Assembly: GCF_033597815.2 (NCBI RefSeq) | Contig: NZ_CP166245.1 | Coordinates: 2,418,001-2,482,000 of the forward strand | Length of the DNA stretch: 64,000 bases | Direction of reading: 5' to 3' | From: Staphylococcus sp. KG4-3 | Lineage (GTDB): Bacteria; Bacillota; Bacilli; Staphylococcales; Staphylococcaceae | Shown here: piece by piece, positions 1 through 9,864 of the stretch | How the letters are laid out: each line of letters starts with the position of its first letter | Numbering within the stretch: the stretch's first letter is position 1 | Program-made: the position numbers and the translations under genes | Notes under the pieces: model-generated | The model's input: the letters and a program-made list of their open reading frames with translations, nothing else | What the model was told of the DNA's origin: nothing | Database searches by the model: none

Positions 1-1530
1 TTTAACAATTCGACGTACATCAGCTAAATCATTTTCTACATCAATTTGTGGTTTCTTAGTCAATTTACTAACTATGAATGTAACAATCAGGCTTGTTAAA
101 AAGCCAGGTATGATTTCATATAAATTAAAGAAATCGTTTATATCTCCTAGTGGTTTAACAAATGCAATCCATAGTATAACTACTATTGCACCCGACAGCA
201 TACCGCTGATAGCGCCGGTACGACTTAAACCTTTCCAGTATAACGACAAGAGCACTAGTGGCCCAAATGCTGCACCAAAACCTGCCCAAGCATTACCTAC
301 AAGATTTAAAATCGTATCATTAGGAGACCATGCAATCCATATAGATATAATCGCAACAATTATAACTGATATACGCCCGACCAATACAAATTCTTTTTGA
401 TGTTCTTTAGCGGCTTCTTCACCACGAAACAACTTATAAAAATCTTCTGTTAATGAGCTTGATGTTACTAACAATTGCGAAGAAATCGTGCTCATAATAG
501 CAGCTAAAATGGCAGCAAGTAAAAATCCGCCAACAAGTGGATGGAACAATATTTGTCCCATTAAAATAAATAACGTCTCAGGGTCTTTTAATTCAACCCC
601 ATTACTATTTACAAAAGTGATACCTACCAGTCCAACACCCACTGCGCCAAGTAAGCTAATCGCCATCCAACCTATACCAAAACGTCTTGCTGTCGGTAAT
701 TGTTTGATAGATTTGATAGACATAAAACGAACAATTATGTGTGGTTGACCAAAATAACCTAACCCCCATGCAAAGAAAGAAATAATACCTATAAACGTTG
801 TTCCTTTAAATAAATCTAAATTTGTAGGTTTTAATTCTGCTGCTTGTGATATGGTATCCAGACCACTTAATTGCATCATCGCTACTATCGGTACCATTAC
901 CATAGCAATAATCATAACAACCCCTTGGAAAAAATCTGTTAATGATACTGCTAAGTAACCTCCGAAGAATGTATATGCAATAACTATAATTGCCACTAAT
1001 AACATACCAAAGTGATAATTCAATCCAAAAGCACTTTCAAACAATACTCCTCCTGAAACCATTCCAGAGTGAGTGTAAAGAGTAAAGAATACAACGATAA
1101 TCCCACCTGCAATTATTTTAATCAGATTAGATTTATCATCCACTCTATTTTTAAAGAAATCTGGTAGTGTAATTGCGTCCCCAGCCTTTTCCGTATAAAC
1201 ACGAAGACGAGGTGCTACAACTACATAGTTTATGTATGCGCCAATTGTTAAGCCTATGGCTAACCATGCTGCAGATAATCCAGTTGAATACACTTCTCCT
1301 GGCAATCCCATAATCATCCAACCGCTCATGTCAGATGCCCCTGCAGACAATGCCGTTACATATGGACCAATATTTCTTCCACCTAACATATATTCACTTA
1401 CGTTGCTCGTAGATTGTTTAAATCCATAGTATCCTATGCCTAATAAAATAATAAAATAAACACCTAGCATAATATATGTTTGCCAATTTGGATCTACTTG
1501 ACTCGATAATGATGTCCCCAATATAAACAT
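1..1530 (-). CDS. putP: Sodium/proline symporter PutP (C-terminal end at window edge)
   Basis: High-affinity Na+-coupled proline uptake protein of the SSS family, in the cytoplasmic membrane. Reading leftward from the ATG at 1530, the protein begins [11 protein letters not shown] and carries the PutP signature [17 protein letters not shown] near residues 70-86, followed by many hydrophobic segments. 510 codons are visible without a stop; the family is about 510-512 residues, so only the last residue or two and the stop lie outside. The ATG is preceded by a strong GGGGAGGAG site. A sigma-A-like promoter lies at 1571-1598. Substrate (proline for osmoprotection or as carbon source) is from family knowledge. 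Confidence 0.93.
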   Translation of the reverse strand, partial: MFILGTSLSSQVDPNWQTYIMLGVYFIILLGIGYYGFKQSTSNVSEYMLGGRNIGPYVTALSAGASDMSGWMIMGLPGEVYSTGLSAAWLAIGLTIGAYINYVVVAPRLRVYTEKAGDAITLPDFFKNRVDDKSNLIKIIAGGIIVVFFTLYTHSGMVSGGVLFESAFGLNYHFGMLLVAIIVIAYTFFGGYLAVSLTDFFQGVVMIIAMVMVPIVAMMQLSGLDTISQAAELKPTNLDLFKGTTFIGIISFFAWGLGYFGQPHIIVRFMSIKSIKQLPTARRFGIGWMAISLLGAVGVGLVGITFVNSNGVELKDPETLFILMGQILFHPLVGGFLLAAILAAIMSTISSQLLVTSSSLTEDFYKLFRGEEAAKEHQKEFVLVGRISVIIVAIISIWIAWSPNDTILNLVGNAWAGFGAAFGPLVLLSLYWKGLSRTGAISGMLSGAIVVILWIAFVKPLGDINDFFNLYEIIPGFLTSLIVTFIVSKLTKKPQIDVENDLADVRRIVK

Positions 1531-1570
1531 GAAACAAACTCCTCCCCTTATAATTTTGTTACATGCATAT

Positions 1571-1598
1571 ATTATACAAAAATAATCATCAAATTAAA
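1571..1598 (-). promoter_or_regulatory. Putative sigma-A promoter of putP
   Basis: On the minus strand a perfect TATAAT (1571-1576) is preceded after 16 bases by TTTAAT (1593-1598). The -10 box lies about 40 bases before the putP start codon. The -35 box is weak. Confidence 0.45.
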
Positions 1599-2031
1599 CA
1601 ATAAATCACAACTTTTTTGTTAACTTATATATATAACAGCCTAATATTAAGCTTAAAATACTGATATAAAAAGATTTTGACGCTTATAAATTATAATTGT
1701 ACAATTACACTTTTGAAATAAAAATACTTCTAATAGCATTCGTAAAAATGTATGTTTATCACAATATTTATATAAATATCAAAAATACTATATTTGAGTA
1801 ACATAGAATATTTTCACTTCAAATGCACCTTTTAAATCTTTATATAAAACATTTTTTGATATTAGGTTATACAATCAATCCATATCTTCGAATTTAATTA
1901 AAATTCATAATATAATAAGTAGTAGACAAAAGATTGTATTTTAATGCTACAATAAGAAACATATAATGGAAGCGTTTTACTAATTTGTATTTTATACTTT
2001 AGAAATTTATTCAACTGGAGTGACATAAATA
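1599..2031. other. Intergenic region putP/fbp, no gene seen
   Basis: Very AT-rich divergent gap with frequent stops on both strands. A TATAAT at 1972-1977 could be the fbp -10 box, but I see no convincing -35 at the right distance. The fbp ribosome binding site (GGAG at about 2016-2019) is at the right end. No strong hairpin or recognised operator. Confidence 0.4.
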
Positions 2032-3984
2032 ATGCATAATTCAACAGACAAGAGTGTAAAAGAAAGATTTTTAGATTTACTTTCTGAACAATTTGATACT
2101 AAAGAAGCGCTCGCAACTGAAATCATCAATTTAGAATCTATTTTGGAACTTCCAAAAGGAACAGAGCACTTTGTTAGTGATTTACACGGCGAATTCCATG
2201 CCTTTCAACATGTTTTACGAAATGGTTCAGGAAATGTTCGTTCAAAGATAAATGATATTTTCCAAGATACGCTAACGCGTAAAGAAATTAATGAGTTTTC
2301 TGCTTTGGTCTATTATCCTGAAGAAAAATTACAACTCATAAAAAATAGTTTTAGTTCAAAATCAGAATTAAATGAATGGTATATAACTACCATTAACCGT
2401 CTAATTAAACTAATTACTTATGCATCATCAAAATATACACGTACAAAACTACGTAAATCTTTACCTGAAAATTATGTTTTTATTGTGGAAGAATTATTAT
2501 ATAAAAGTAATAAATATAATAATAAACACTCATACTATGAAACGTTAATCAAACAAATTATAGAATTAGAACAATCAGATGATTTAATTATTGGGCTATC
2601 TTTTACAGTACAACATCTAGTGGTGAATCACTTACATGTTGTAGGAGATATCTATGATCGTGGACCTGAACCAGATAAAATTATGGAAACACTCATAGAT
2701 TATCCTTCTGTAGATATTCAATGGGGTAATCATGACGTACTATGGATTGGAGCATATGCTGGGTCTAAGGTTTGTCTTGCAAACTTACTTAGAATTTGTG
2801 CACGTTACGACAATCTGGATATTATTGAAGATGCATATGGCATCAATTTACGACCGTTATTAACACTTGCCGACAAATATTATGATGGTTCAAATCCAGC
2901 TTTCCGTCCTAAAAATGCTGAAGGTTTATCTGAGCTAGAGTTAGAACAAATCACTAAACTCCATCAAGCCATAGCTATTATTCAATTTAAATTAGAAGCA
3001 CCAATTATCAAACGTCGCCCTACATTTGAAATGGAAGAACGTTTAGTATTAGAAAAAATTAACTATGAAAAAAATGAAGCAACACTTTACGGAAAAACAT
3101 ACCCATTAGAACACACTTGTTTTCAAACAGTTGATCCTAATGACCCCAATAAATTAACTGATGAAGAAGCAGATGTAATCGATAAATTATTGTTATCAGT
3201 TCAACAATCTGAAAAACTAAAACGTCACATGACTTTCCTTATGCAAAAAGGAAAACTTTACTTACCTTACAACGGAAACTTACTTATCCATGGTTGTATT
3301 CCCGTCGATGAACAAGGTGAAATGGAATCAATGGTTATTGATGGAGTGAAATGTTATGGCAGAGATTTATTAGACCATTTCGAAGAATATGTACGAATAG
3401 CTTTTGACCATAAAGATATCCAAGATGATTTAGCTACAGATTTAGTTTGGTATTTATGGACCGGTAAATATTCTTCACTATTTGGCAAACGTGCAATGAC
3501 TACATTTGAACGCTATTTCATCAAAGATAAAACAGCTCATAAAGAAACTAAAAATCCTTATTATTATTTACGTGAAGATGTAGATATGTGTAAAAAAATG
3601 CTAAAAGATTTCGGTTTAGATCCCGAACAAGGTCATATTATCAATGGTCATACACCAGTGAAAGAAATTGATGGGGAAGACCCCATAAAAGCTGATGGTA
3701 AGATGATTGTCATTGATGGCGGATTCTCAAAAGCTTATCAATCAACGACAGGTATTGCAGGATATACTCTGCTTTATAATTCATTTGGTATGCAGCTCGT
3801 GGCCCATCAACACTTTAACTCTAAAAAGCACGTATTACTTAACGGCGCTGATGAACTCTCAATTCGCCGCGTCGTAGATAAAGAATTACAACGTAAAAAA
3901 ATTCGTGATACAAATACTGGTCATGAAATTCAAGCGCAGATTGATATCTTAAAAGAATTAATGCATGATCGTTTTGTAAACTAA
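2032..3984 (+). CDS. fbp: Fructose-1,6-bisphosphatase, class III
   Basis: Gluconeogenic enzyme that hydrolyses fructose-1,6-bisphosphate to fructose-6-phosphate in the cytosol. The 650-residue length is close to the S. aureus/Bacillus class III enzyme, a type unrelated to classes I and II. The calcineurin-like metal-binding motifs are visible: SDLHGEFH (residues 49-56), GDIYDRG (about 204), GNHD (about 231) and NGHTPVK (about 536). The ATG is preceded by GGAGTG. It is monocistronic: a strong hairpin starts about 30 bases after the stop. Class III enzymes are Mn-dependent and act as a gluconeogenic switch; that is family knowledge. Confidence 0.95.
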   Translation: MHNSTDKSVKERFLDLLSEQFDTKEALATEIINLESILELPKGTEHFVSDLHGEFHAFQHVLRNGSGNVRSKINDIFQDTLTRKEINEFSALVYYPEEKLQLIKNSFSSKSELNEWYITTINRLIKLITYASSKYTRTKLRKSLPENYVFIVEELLYKSNKYNNKHSYYETLIKQIIELEQSDDLIIGLSFTVQHLVVNHLHVVGDIYDRGPEPDKIMETLIDYPSVDIQWGNHDVLWIGAYAGSKVCLANLLRICARYDNLDIIEDAYGINLRPLLTLADKYYDGSNPAFRPKNAEGLSELELEQITKLHQAIAIIQFKLEAPIIKRRPTFEMEERLVLEKINYEKNEATLYGKTYPLEHTCFQTVDPNDPNKLTDEEADVIDKLLLSVQQSEKLKRHMTFLMQKGKLYLPYNGNLLIHGCIPVDEQGEMESMVIDGVKCYGRDLLDHFEEYVRIAFDHKDIQDDLATDLVWYLWTGKYSSLFGKRAMTTFERYFIKDKTAHKETKNPYYYLREDVDMCKKMLKDFGLDPEQGHIINGHTPVKEIDGEDPIKADGKMIVIDGGFSKAYQSTTGIAGYTLLYNSFGMQLVAHQHFNSKKHVLLNGADELSIRRVVDKELQRKKIRDTNTGHEIQAQIDILKELMHDRFVN

Positions 3985-4014
3985 ATATACTCATAAAAAA
4001 GAATATATAAAACA

Positions 4015-4046
4015 GAGCCTGAGACATAAACAGATGTCTCAGGCTC
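4015..4046 (+). terminator. Rho-independent terminator after fbp
   Basis: Inverted repeat GAGCCTGAGACAT / ATGTCTCAGGCTC with a six-base loop, followed by GTTTTC. It uses the CTGAGACAT core shared by several other 3' hairpins in this window. Confidence 0.85.
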
Positions 4047-4178
4047 GTTTTCAATTTGGCAGTAGGTGACTGAATTAGAAATACGCTTATATCAAGCTTT
4101 TTTCAATCCTAGTAGCCCTTGCCGGGATTGGACTACGAAATCTATATTAGAAAATTTGATTTCTGTCCACTCCCTTTC
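4047..4178. repeat. Staphylococcal intergenic repeat unit
   Basis: The stretch after the fbp terminator, with landmarks GGCAGTAGGTGACTGAATT (4058-4076) and CTTGCCGGGATTGGAC (4118-4133), resembles a dispersed non-coding unit that I recall from many staphylococcal intergenic regions. It contains an imperfect hairpin at 4124-4174 (GGGATTGGAC...GAAAT against ATTTC..GTCCACTCCC). A 60-codon open frame across it has no ribosome binding site and looks accidental. Only this copy is seen in the window. Confidence 0.5.
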
Positions 4179-4214
4179 TATGAATATAAGAAGTATCTAT
4201 GAAAACAAAAAATT

Positions 4215-4241
4215 ATCGACAAAGATGAATCCTTTGTCGAT
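4215..4241 (-). terminator. Terminator of the antiporter gene
   Basis: Perfect 10-bp stem ATCGACAAAG / CTTTGTCGAT with a 7-base loop. On the minus strand it is followed by ATTTTTTG, so it ends leftward transcription from the antiporter gene whose stop is at 4281. Confidence 0.8.
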
Positions 4242-4280
4242 AGTATAGGCTGAAAACACATTCTCACTCTTTTTAACTTC

Positions 4281-6089
4281 TTATATATTTTGGTGTAAGT
4301 AAGCGTCTTTTAAATAACCTATTACGCCTTCCTCATCGTCAGAGATAAACTGATTGCTACGCTTAAATGTTACTACACTATTATTGTCTATATGATAGAG
4401 TACCATATCATTTTTAGTTAATTGATTTTGTTTTTTTGCTGGTATTTCTAAAATATTGTGTTCACTTATGAAACGATTAAACCAACGGGACGTGAAATTC
4501 CAATCAAAAAGAATATGATTTCTAATCGGACCATCTACGTTACTACGATCATGTTCATCGCTAAACGATACTGGCATCATATCTACATGCTTCAAACCAA
4601 ATTCTGGAACTAACTCATTAAAAGCTAAGCTATTAAATATAAAGGATTGTGTCATCAATATACACTTATTATATCGTGTCATATCTGCATATATTCGATC
4701 ATTGCTTGATAATAAGTTTCCATCAAAAACTTCAAAACCTAATTCTTTTGAACGTTGTGTTGTATTACTAAATAAATTAAATGTCATAACCGGTATGTTA
4801 TGGCTTCTTAATTTTGCTCCAAGATGAAAAGAAAATTCACTTTCCCCTACTATAATAATGCCAGGAGGTTCAGTACTAGAAATTCGCATAACCTTACTTA
4901 ATGGTAAAAAGCTAAAGCCATATATGACAACGGTAATGAATACTAAGCCAAAAGTAACTGGCGTTATATATTCTGCCATCGGTGTCCCTTTTTCAATGAA
5001 TAAACCACCGAAAAATTGCGCTACCGTTAATACAACTATACCTCTAGGTGCCATCATTGATACCATCGCTCTCTCACGTTTTGATATTTCAGTGTTTACT
5101 GTAGACAATAGGATAGAAATTGGTCTTACTAAGACGATCATAATTGCACAAAAAATAAATAGTTTCCAAGACATAACGCTTTTTAACACTTCTAAAGTTA
5201 ATGAAGAAGTGATTAATATAAATACAGTAGAAATCATTATCGATGATGTATTTTCAATAAAATGATCAGATTCTTTAAAGATTAAATCGTGTCTCTTCAT
5301 ACGCGCCATCATTAGACCAAATATTGTAACTGCTAATAGGCCTGATTCCGGTAAAATCTCATCACATATAGAAAAAATTAATAAGATAAAGATTAATTGT
5401 ATCGGCGGCATCAAATTTTGTGGAATAAGATCTTTTTTAATTAACCACATAAATAAGTATGATGCACCAAACCCTATAGCAATTGCAATGAATAAACTTA
5501 TAATAAATCTAGCTATTAACTGTAAATCAAATCCTTGTTCTATAATTTGAAAAATATAAAATGCACCTAAAGCAAGCATTGGTCCGATAGGATCAAGAAT
5601 GATGCTTTCCCATCTTAGTATTGAATCAACACGCTTTTTAACTTTCGCCTGTTTTAATAATGGTTGAATGACAGTAGGCCCTGTGATTAAAAATAAACCA
5701 CCTAACACTAACGAAATAGATAGTGAAAAGCCAATAATATAATGTAGCGTGATTGCACCAAGTATCCAAGCAATGATTGCACCTATCGTGATAATGCGTA
5801 TAACAGCTTTAGAAATCCCTTTAATTTCACGGAAATCTAAATTACTACTTCCCTCAAATAGGATAATTGCCACTGCTAATGAAACTAAGGGACTGAATAC
5901 TTCTTCACCCAAACTTTCTTGTGGATTGATCAAGCCAAATACTGGCCCTACAAGCAATCCAACTATGGCCATAACTACGATAGACGGCCATTTAATTCTA
6001 TTCGCAAACCATTGACTAAAAATACCCAATGCCAAAAATATAACAATGAGTAATGTTAACGGTAAATTTAATAATGACACATGACTCAC
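4281..6089 (-). CDS. CPA1/NhaP-type cation:proton antiporter with C-terminal nucleotide-binding-like domain
   Basis: Predicted Na+(K+)/H+ antiporter of 602 residues in the membrane. Residues about 5-395 form a dozen or more hydrophobic helices of the Na_H_Exchanger type. From about residue 408 a Rossmann-like TrkA-N segment begins (GIIIVGESEFSFHLGAKL), and the last 100 residues are soluble. This layout is typical of monovalent cation/proton exchangers gated by a nucleotide-binding domain. The first in-frame start is GTG at 6089, two bases after GGGAGA; a second GTG at 6080 sits at a better distance, so the protein may be three residues shorter. Ion specificity cannot be read from sequence. 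Confidence 0.85.
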   Translation of the reverse strand: MSHVSLLNLPLTLLIVIFLALGIFSQWFANRIKWPSIVVMAIVGLLVGPVFGLINPQESLGEEVFSPLVSLAVAIILFEGSSNLDFREIKGISKAVIRIITIGAIIAWILGAITLHYIIGFSLSISLVLGGLFLITGPTVIQPLLKQAKVKKRVDSILRWESIILDPIGPMLALGAFYIFQIIEQGFDLQLIARFIISLFIAIAIGFGASYLFMWLIKKDLIPQNLMPPIQLIFILLIFSICDEILPESGLLAVTIFGLMMARMKRHDLIFKESDHFIENTSSIMISTVFILITSSLTLEVLKSVMSWKLFIFCAIMIVLVRPISILLSTVNTEISKRERAMVSMMAPRGIVVLTVAQFFGGLFIEKGTPMAEYITPVTFGLVFITVVIYGFSFLPLSKVMRISSTEPPGIIIVGESEFSFHLGAKLRSHNIPVMTFNLFSNTTQRSKELGFEVFDGNLLSSNDRIYADMTRYNKCILMTQSFIFNSLAFNELVPEFGLKHVDMMPVSFSDEHDRSNVDGPIRNHILFDWNFTSRWFNRFISEHNILEIPAKKQNQLTKNDMVLYHIDNNSVVTFKRSNQFISDDEEGVIGYLKDAYLHQNI

Positions 6090-6388
6090 ACTCTCCCGAT
6101 TTTTTATATTTATTACCCGGTATTTTTATGTAAATTAGCTACTAAATTAAAGCATAAAATAAAGCAATAAGAAAACATATTATCAAAAATTTTATATTAA
6201 CGCACTAAAAATGTTTTTCTTTTATTTATGGCTTTTTTTCCCTCTCAAAAGTTCACTCTATATACACAATTGTATTCACTATATAAACTTTAGTGTTTAA
6301 TTTTACTTTACTTTCATATAAAATGATTCATTGTGATACTTTTCTACAAAATTTGATAATCTAAAACAATGAAAGGATTTCAACTTCT

Positions 6389-7438
6389 ATGACAAACTTG
6401 AAGGAAATTATTATTGTAGCTTTTGCATTTGTTGGTGTTGTTGTGGGTGCTGGATTTGCAACTGGACAAGAAATTTTTCAGTTTTTTACAAGTAATGGAA
6501 AATTTAGCGTTTATGGTGTGTTGATTACAGGATTTATCATTACCATTGGCGGTGTCTTTGTACTACATACTGGTTATCGCTTACGTTCTCATAATCATAC
6601 TGAACCAATTAAACACTATTTACCGCGTCCTATCGCAACAGTATTTGATATTATTTTGACTTTATTTTTATTTGCACTAGCTATGATAATGACCGCTGGT
6701 GGCGCATCAACAATTCATGAAAGTACAGGAATGCCTTATGTATTTAGTTCGTTAATTTTAGTTATCGTTATCCTACTAACACTATTCTTAAAATTTGATC
6801 GTCTTATTACCGTTTTAGGTATGGTTACACCATTTTTAGTAATAATTGTTACAATCATTGCTGTTTATTACTTTTCTACAGGTCAGTTAAACTTCAATGC
6901 TGCACATCATTACGCAAATAGTGATGGACGCTCAGATCAATGGTGGTGGTTTGATGCAATTAATTACGGTAGTCTACAAATTGCCGCTGCTTTTAGCTTT
7001 TTATCAGTTATGGGAGGCCGTTTAAAATTTGAGAAATCAACAGTTTGGGGAGGAGTATTAGGTGGTATTACTATTACATTTTTACTCTTGATGCTCAACT
7101 TAGGTATGATTACTGAATTCACACAAATTACTGGCGTTGCGTTACCTTCATTATTGTTGGCAAAACAGATTTCTCCAATTATTGGAATTTTTATGTCGGT
7201 TGTAATGGTGTTGGTTATTTACAATACCGTCGTTGGACTTATGTACGCTTTCGCATCTAGATTCACTACTCCTTATACTAAAGCCTATTATCGACTTATC
7301 ATTATAATGACAATCGTGACATTTGCCACAACATTTATTGGTTTTATAGAATTGATAGGTAAAGTGTTTCCAGTTATGGGCGTATTTGGTTTCATTCTAT
7401 TAATACCAATCTTGGCAAAAGGAATATTACGAAAATAG
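6389..7438 (+). CDS. YkvI-family membrane protein
   Basis: Integral membrane protein of 349 residues with about ten hydrophobic helices. The N-terminus (AFVGVVVGAGFATGQEI, residues about 12-28) is the conserved first helix of the YkvI family (COG3949), distant relatives of APC/LeuT-fold transporters. A GAGFATGQE-type break in helix 1 resembles the substrate-binding break of such transporters. Preceded by GAAAGGATTT at about 6370-6379. It stands alone between the divergent antiporter and the DASS transporter. Substrate unknown. Confidence 0.75.
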   Translation: MTNLKEIIIVAFAFVGVVVGAGFATGQEIFQFFTSNGKFSVYGVLITGFIITIGGVFVLHTGYRLRSHNHTEPIKHYLPRPIATVFDIILTLFLFALAMIMTAGGASTIHESTGMPYVFSSLILVIVILLTLFLKFDRLITVLGMVTPFLVIIVTIIAVYYFSTGQLNFNAAHHYANSDGRSDQWWWFDAINYGSLQIAAAFSFLSVMGGRLKFEKSTVWGGVLGGITITFLLLMLNLGMITEFTQITGVALPSLLLAKQISPIIGIFMSVVMVLVIYNTVVGLMYAFASRFTTPYTKAYYRLIIIMTIVTFATTFIGFIELIGKVFPVMGVFGFILLIPILAKGILRK

Positions 7439-7546
7439 ACACATTTAATTTTGCATAGTGACTTTGTGCTTAAGACCGTGCTCTAAAACCTTATTACTAT
7501 TTTTCAAAAAGATTCCTCTATTTAAACACCAACTTTACAATATGTA

Positions 7547-7573
7547 TTGTCATAATTATAATTATTATGACAA
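7547..7573. promoter_or_regulatory. Inverted repeat upstream of the DASS transporter, operator candidate
   Basis: Ten-base arms TTGTCATAAT and ATTATGACAA separated by seven bases. The inner part, TTATAATTATTATGA (7556-7570), matches 14 of 15 positions of the PerR-type consensus TTATAATNATTATAA, but in such AT-rich DNA this may be chance. A TATAAT at 7577-7582 lies immediately downstream, so a bound protein would cover the promoter. Confidence 0.35.
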
Positions 7574-7684
7574 ATTTATAATAAATTAATAGGATAGGAA
7601 AATATATGGGCACTATAAATTGTATTTTTTATTTCTCAACTACTATTTTTTTATCACAATCATACGTAAAGGAAGATGATTCTA

Positions 7685-9100
7685 ATGCACGAAGGCATTA
7701 ACTACAAAAAGTTTATTTTTCCTATCGTTGCAGGTATCATTATCTGGCTATTCACACCACTTAGACCAGATGCTTTAGATCCTGCTGCTTGGCACATGTT
7801 TGCTATATTTGTAGCAACAATCATTGGTTGTATTACACAACCGCTACCGATAGGTGCAATTGCTATGATAGGTTTCACATTAACTGTGTTAACTAACACG
7901 GTTAAAATCGATACTGCTGTAGCTGGGTTTGGTAATAGTAGTATTTGGTTAATTGCAATGGCCTTTTTCATTTCTAGAGGCTTTGTGAAAACTGGTTTGG
8001 GACGACGTATCGCATTGCAATTCGTTAAATTGTTCGGTAAAAAAACGCTTGGTTTAGGGTATTCACTTATCGGGGTAGATTTAATTCTTGCACCTGCCAC
8101 GCCAAGTAATACTGCTAGAGCAGGTGGTATTATGTTTCCTATTATCAATGCACTATCCCGTTCATTCGGTTCAAAACCAGAAGACGGTACGCAACGTAAA
8201 ATGGGTGCTTTTCTTATCTTTACAGAATTTCATGGTAACTTAATTACTGCAGCTATGTTTTTAACTGCTATGGCTGGTAACCCACTTGCACAATCACTTG
8301 CAAAACATCAAGGTGTCGACATCACTTGGATGCACTGGTTCTTAGCAGCGTTAGTCCCAGGTATTATTTCGTTAATACTAGTACCACTTATAATTTACAA
8401 AATGTATCCACCAGAAATTAAAGAAACACCAAATGCCAAGTCATGGGCACAAAATGAACTCACTGATATGGGAATCATGGCTAAAAGTGAAAAATTCATG
8501 ATTGCAATTTTTATTATTGCACTTGGCCTTTGGGTTCTAGGTAGCACGTTAAATATTAATGCTACTTTAACTGCCTTTATCGCATTATCACTATTACTCA
8601 TTACAGGTGTGCTTACTTGGAATGATATTCTTAAAGAGACTGGTGCATGGAATACATTAGTTTGGTTTTCAATCCTAGTGATGATGGCAAATCAACTCAA
8701 TGAACTCGGCTTTATTCCTTGGTTAAGTAACTCGATATCAGGTAGTTTAGGTGGCTTAAGTTGGCCAATCGTTTTAATTATTTTGATACTATTTTATTTC
8801 TATTCACATTATTTATTTGCGAGTTCAACAGCGCATGTTAGTGCAATGTACTCAGCTTTACTCGGTGTAGCTATCGCTACGGGGGCACCACCATTATATA
8901 GTGCATTGATGTTAGGTTTCTTCGGGAATTTAATGGCTTCTACAACACACTATAGTAGCGGTCCAGCTCCCATCCTATATTCAGCTGGATATGTTTCACA
9001 AAATCGTTGGTGGACTATGAATGCAATACTTGCCTTCTTCTATTTTATAGTATGGTTAGGCGTTGGATCATTGTGGATGAAGCTCATCGGCCTTATGTAA
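7685..9100 (+). CDS. DASS-family sodium:anion (dicarboxylate/2-oxoglutarate type) symporter
   Basis: Membrane carrier of 471 residues in the divalent anion:Na+ symporter family (YflS/SodiT/CitT-like), which move malate, 2-oxoglutarate, succinate or citrate. The two family hairpin motifs are present: TPSNTARAGG (about residues 139-148) and SSTAHVSAM (about 379). I place the start at the ATG at 7685 because AAAGGAAG ends at 7675, directly next to an earlier in-frame ATG at 7676 but nine bases before 7685. The gene is single, with a possible operator at 7547-7573 and a strong terminator after it. Exact anion is unknown. Confidence 0.85.
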   Translation: MHEGINYKKFIFPIVAGIIIWLFTPLRPDALDPAAWHMFAIFVATIIGCITQPLPIGAIAMIGFTLTVLTNTVKIDTAVAGFGNSSIWLIAMAFFISRGFVKTGLGRRIALQFVKLFGKKTLGLGYSLIGVDLILAPATPSNTARAGGIMFPIINALSRSFGSKPEDGTQRKMGAFLIFTEFHGNLITAAMFLTAMAGNPLAQSLAKHQGVDITWMHWFLAALVPGIISLILVPLIIYKMYPPEIKETPNAKSWAQNELTDMGIMAKSEKFMIAIFIIALGLWVLGSTLNINATLTAFIALSLLLITGVLTWNDILKETGAWNTLVWFSILVMMANQLNELGFIPWLSNSISGSLGGLSWPIVLIILILFYFYSHYLFASSTAHVSAMYSALLGVAIATGAPPLYSALMLGFFGNLMASTTHYSSGPAPILYSAGYVSQNRWWTMNAILAFFYFIVWLGVGSLWMKLIGLM

Positions 9101-9107
9101 TATATAA

Positions 9108-9145
9108 CCCCAAGCCATGTTAAACACATTAAACATAGCTTGGGG
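9108..9145. terminator. Bidirectional terminator
   Basis: CCCCAAGCCATGTT paired with AACATAGCTTGGGG (one mismatch), followed by ATTTTTAATT. It lies between the converging DASS transporter and isochorismatase-like genes. Confidence 0.85.
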
Positions 9146-9158
9146 ATTTTTAATTAAT

Positions 9159-9716
9159 TTATTTACTCGTCCATAAATCTGTAGTCATTATATCAGCATA
9201 TCTTGTTAAAATTTTATTAAGTAAAAATTGATGTTTTTCTTCATCTTGGTCGGTTATAGCATCTGATAATATAGTCAGTTTATAATCCTTATCTGCCGCT
9301 TCAGTGGCCGTAGATAGTATAACACCACTAGTACTTACACCGGTTAAGATAAGATGTTCTACTTGTAACCCACGCAATAATACCTCTAAATTACTGCCTG
9401 TAAATGCACTCAACCTATGTTTCGTAACGAGTGGTTCATGTGCTTGGCGTCCTAATGTGTCAAGAATTTGTGTCTCTTCATCTACTTTATTCATCCGTAT
9501 GCCGTTAGCTTTCATTTGTGCAAACATTTTATTATTAGGTGATACCTCTAAAAAGTCGCCTGTAAATGCAACACGAATAAAAATAACTGGTATATTTTGC
9601 TGACGAGCAAAATTGATAGCTTGTTTATTAAAATGTATAACGCTATCTTTCTGTTTTAATCCACTCACTATTCCATTTTGCATATCCATGACAATAAGTG
9701 CTTGGTTATTCCCCAT
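9159..9716 (-). CDS. Isochorismatase-fold hydrolase lacking the catalytic cysteine
   Basis: Cytosolic 185-residue protein of the isochorismatase/cysteine-hydrolase fold. The first catalytic Asp is present (IVMDMQNG, D11) and the Lys (VTKHRLSAF, K99), but where active members have GVxTDxC the sequence reads GVSTSGVIL, so residue 132 is Val instead of Cys. Members with this GVSTSGV variant are common and usually labelled hydrolase without proof. It may act by another route or on another substrate class. ATG at 9716 preceded by GGTGG. Monocistronic; it lies between the DASS transporter and mhqD but is not obviously linked to either. Confidence 0.75.
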   Translation of the reverse strand: MGNNQALIVMDMQNGIVSGLKQKDSVIHFNKQAINFARQQNIPVIFIRVAFTGDFLEVSPNNKMFAQMKANGIRMNKVDEETQILDTLGRQAHEPLVTKHRLSAFTGSNLEVLLRGLQVEHLILTGVSTSGVILSTATEAADKDYKLTILSDAITDQDEEKHQFLLNKILTRYADIMTTDLWTSK

Positions 9717-9811
9717 ATATTAATTCCACCTTTTTTATTCTATTAGGTATTCAACAAACATTATAAATGATTTTATAACTACTTACTCAAATTGAACTCA
9801 TACAAAATAAA

Positions 9812-9851
9812 CCATCGAACATCATACTTCATTAATGTGTGATATCGATGG
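9812..9851 (-). terminator. Terminator of the mhq operon
   Basis: Imperfect hairpin CCATCGA...ATCA / TGAT...TCGATGG just after the mhqD stop codon (9865) in the leftward direction, followed on the minus strand by TTTATTTTG. Confidence 0.6.
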
Positions 9852-9864
9852 CTTATTATTTTTA

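Noticed and set aside
1967..1985. cre-like TGGAAGCGTTTTAC upstream of fbp
   Set aside because: Only 10 of 14 positions fit the CcpA consensus, and the CA end is missing.
3839..4054. 71-codon minus-strand frame over the end of fbp
   Set aside because: Antisense to fbp and its terminator, no ribosome binding site, composition of a shadow frame.
4066..4248. 60-codon open frame after fbp
   Set aside because: It lies inside the hairpin-rich repeat unit, has no ribosome binding site and ends in the antiporter terminator.
7702..8148. 148-codon frame antisense to the DASS transporter
   Set aside because: Hydrophobic-codon mirror of a membrane protein gene; no own start signal, and the plus-strand gene has clear family motifs.
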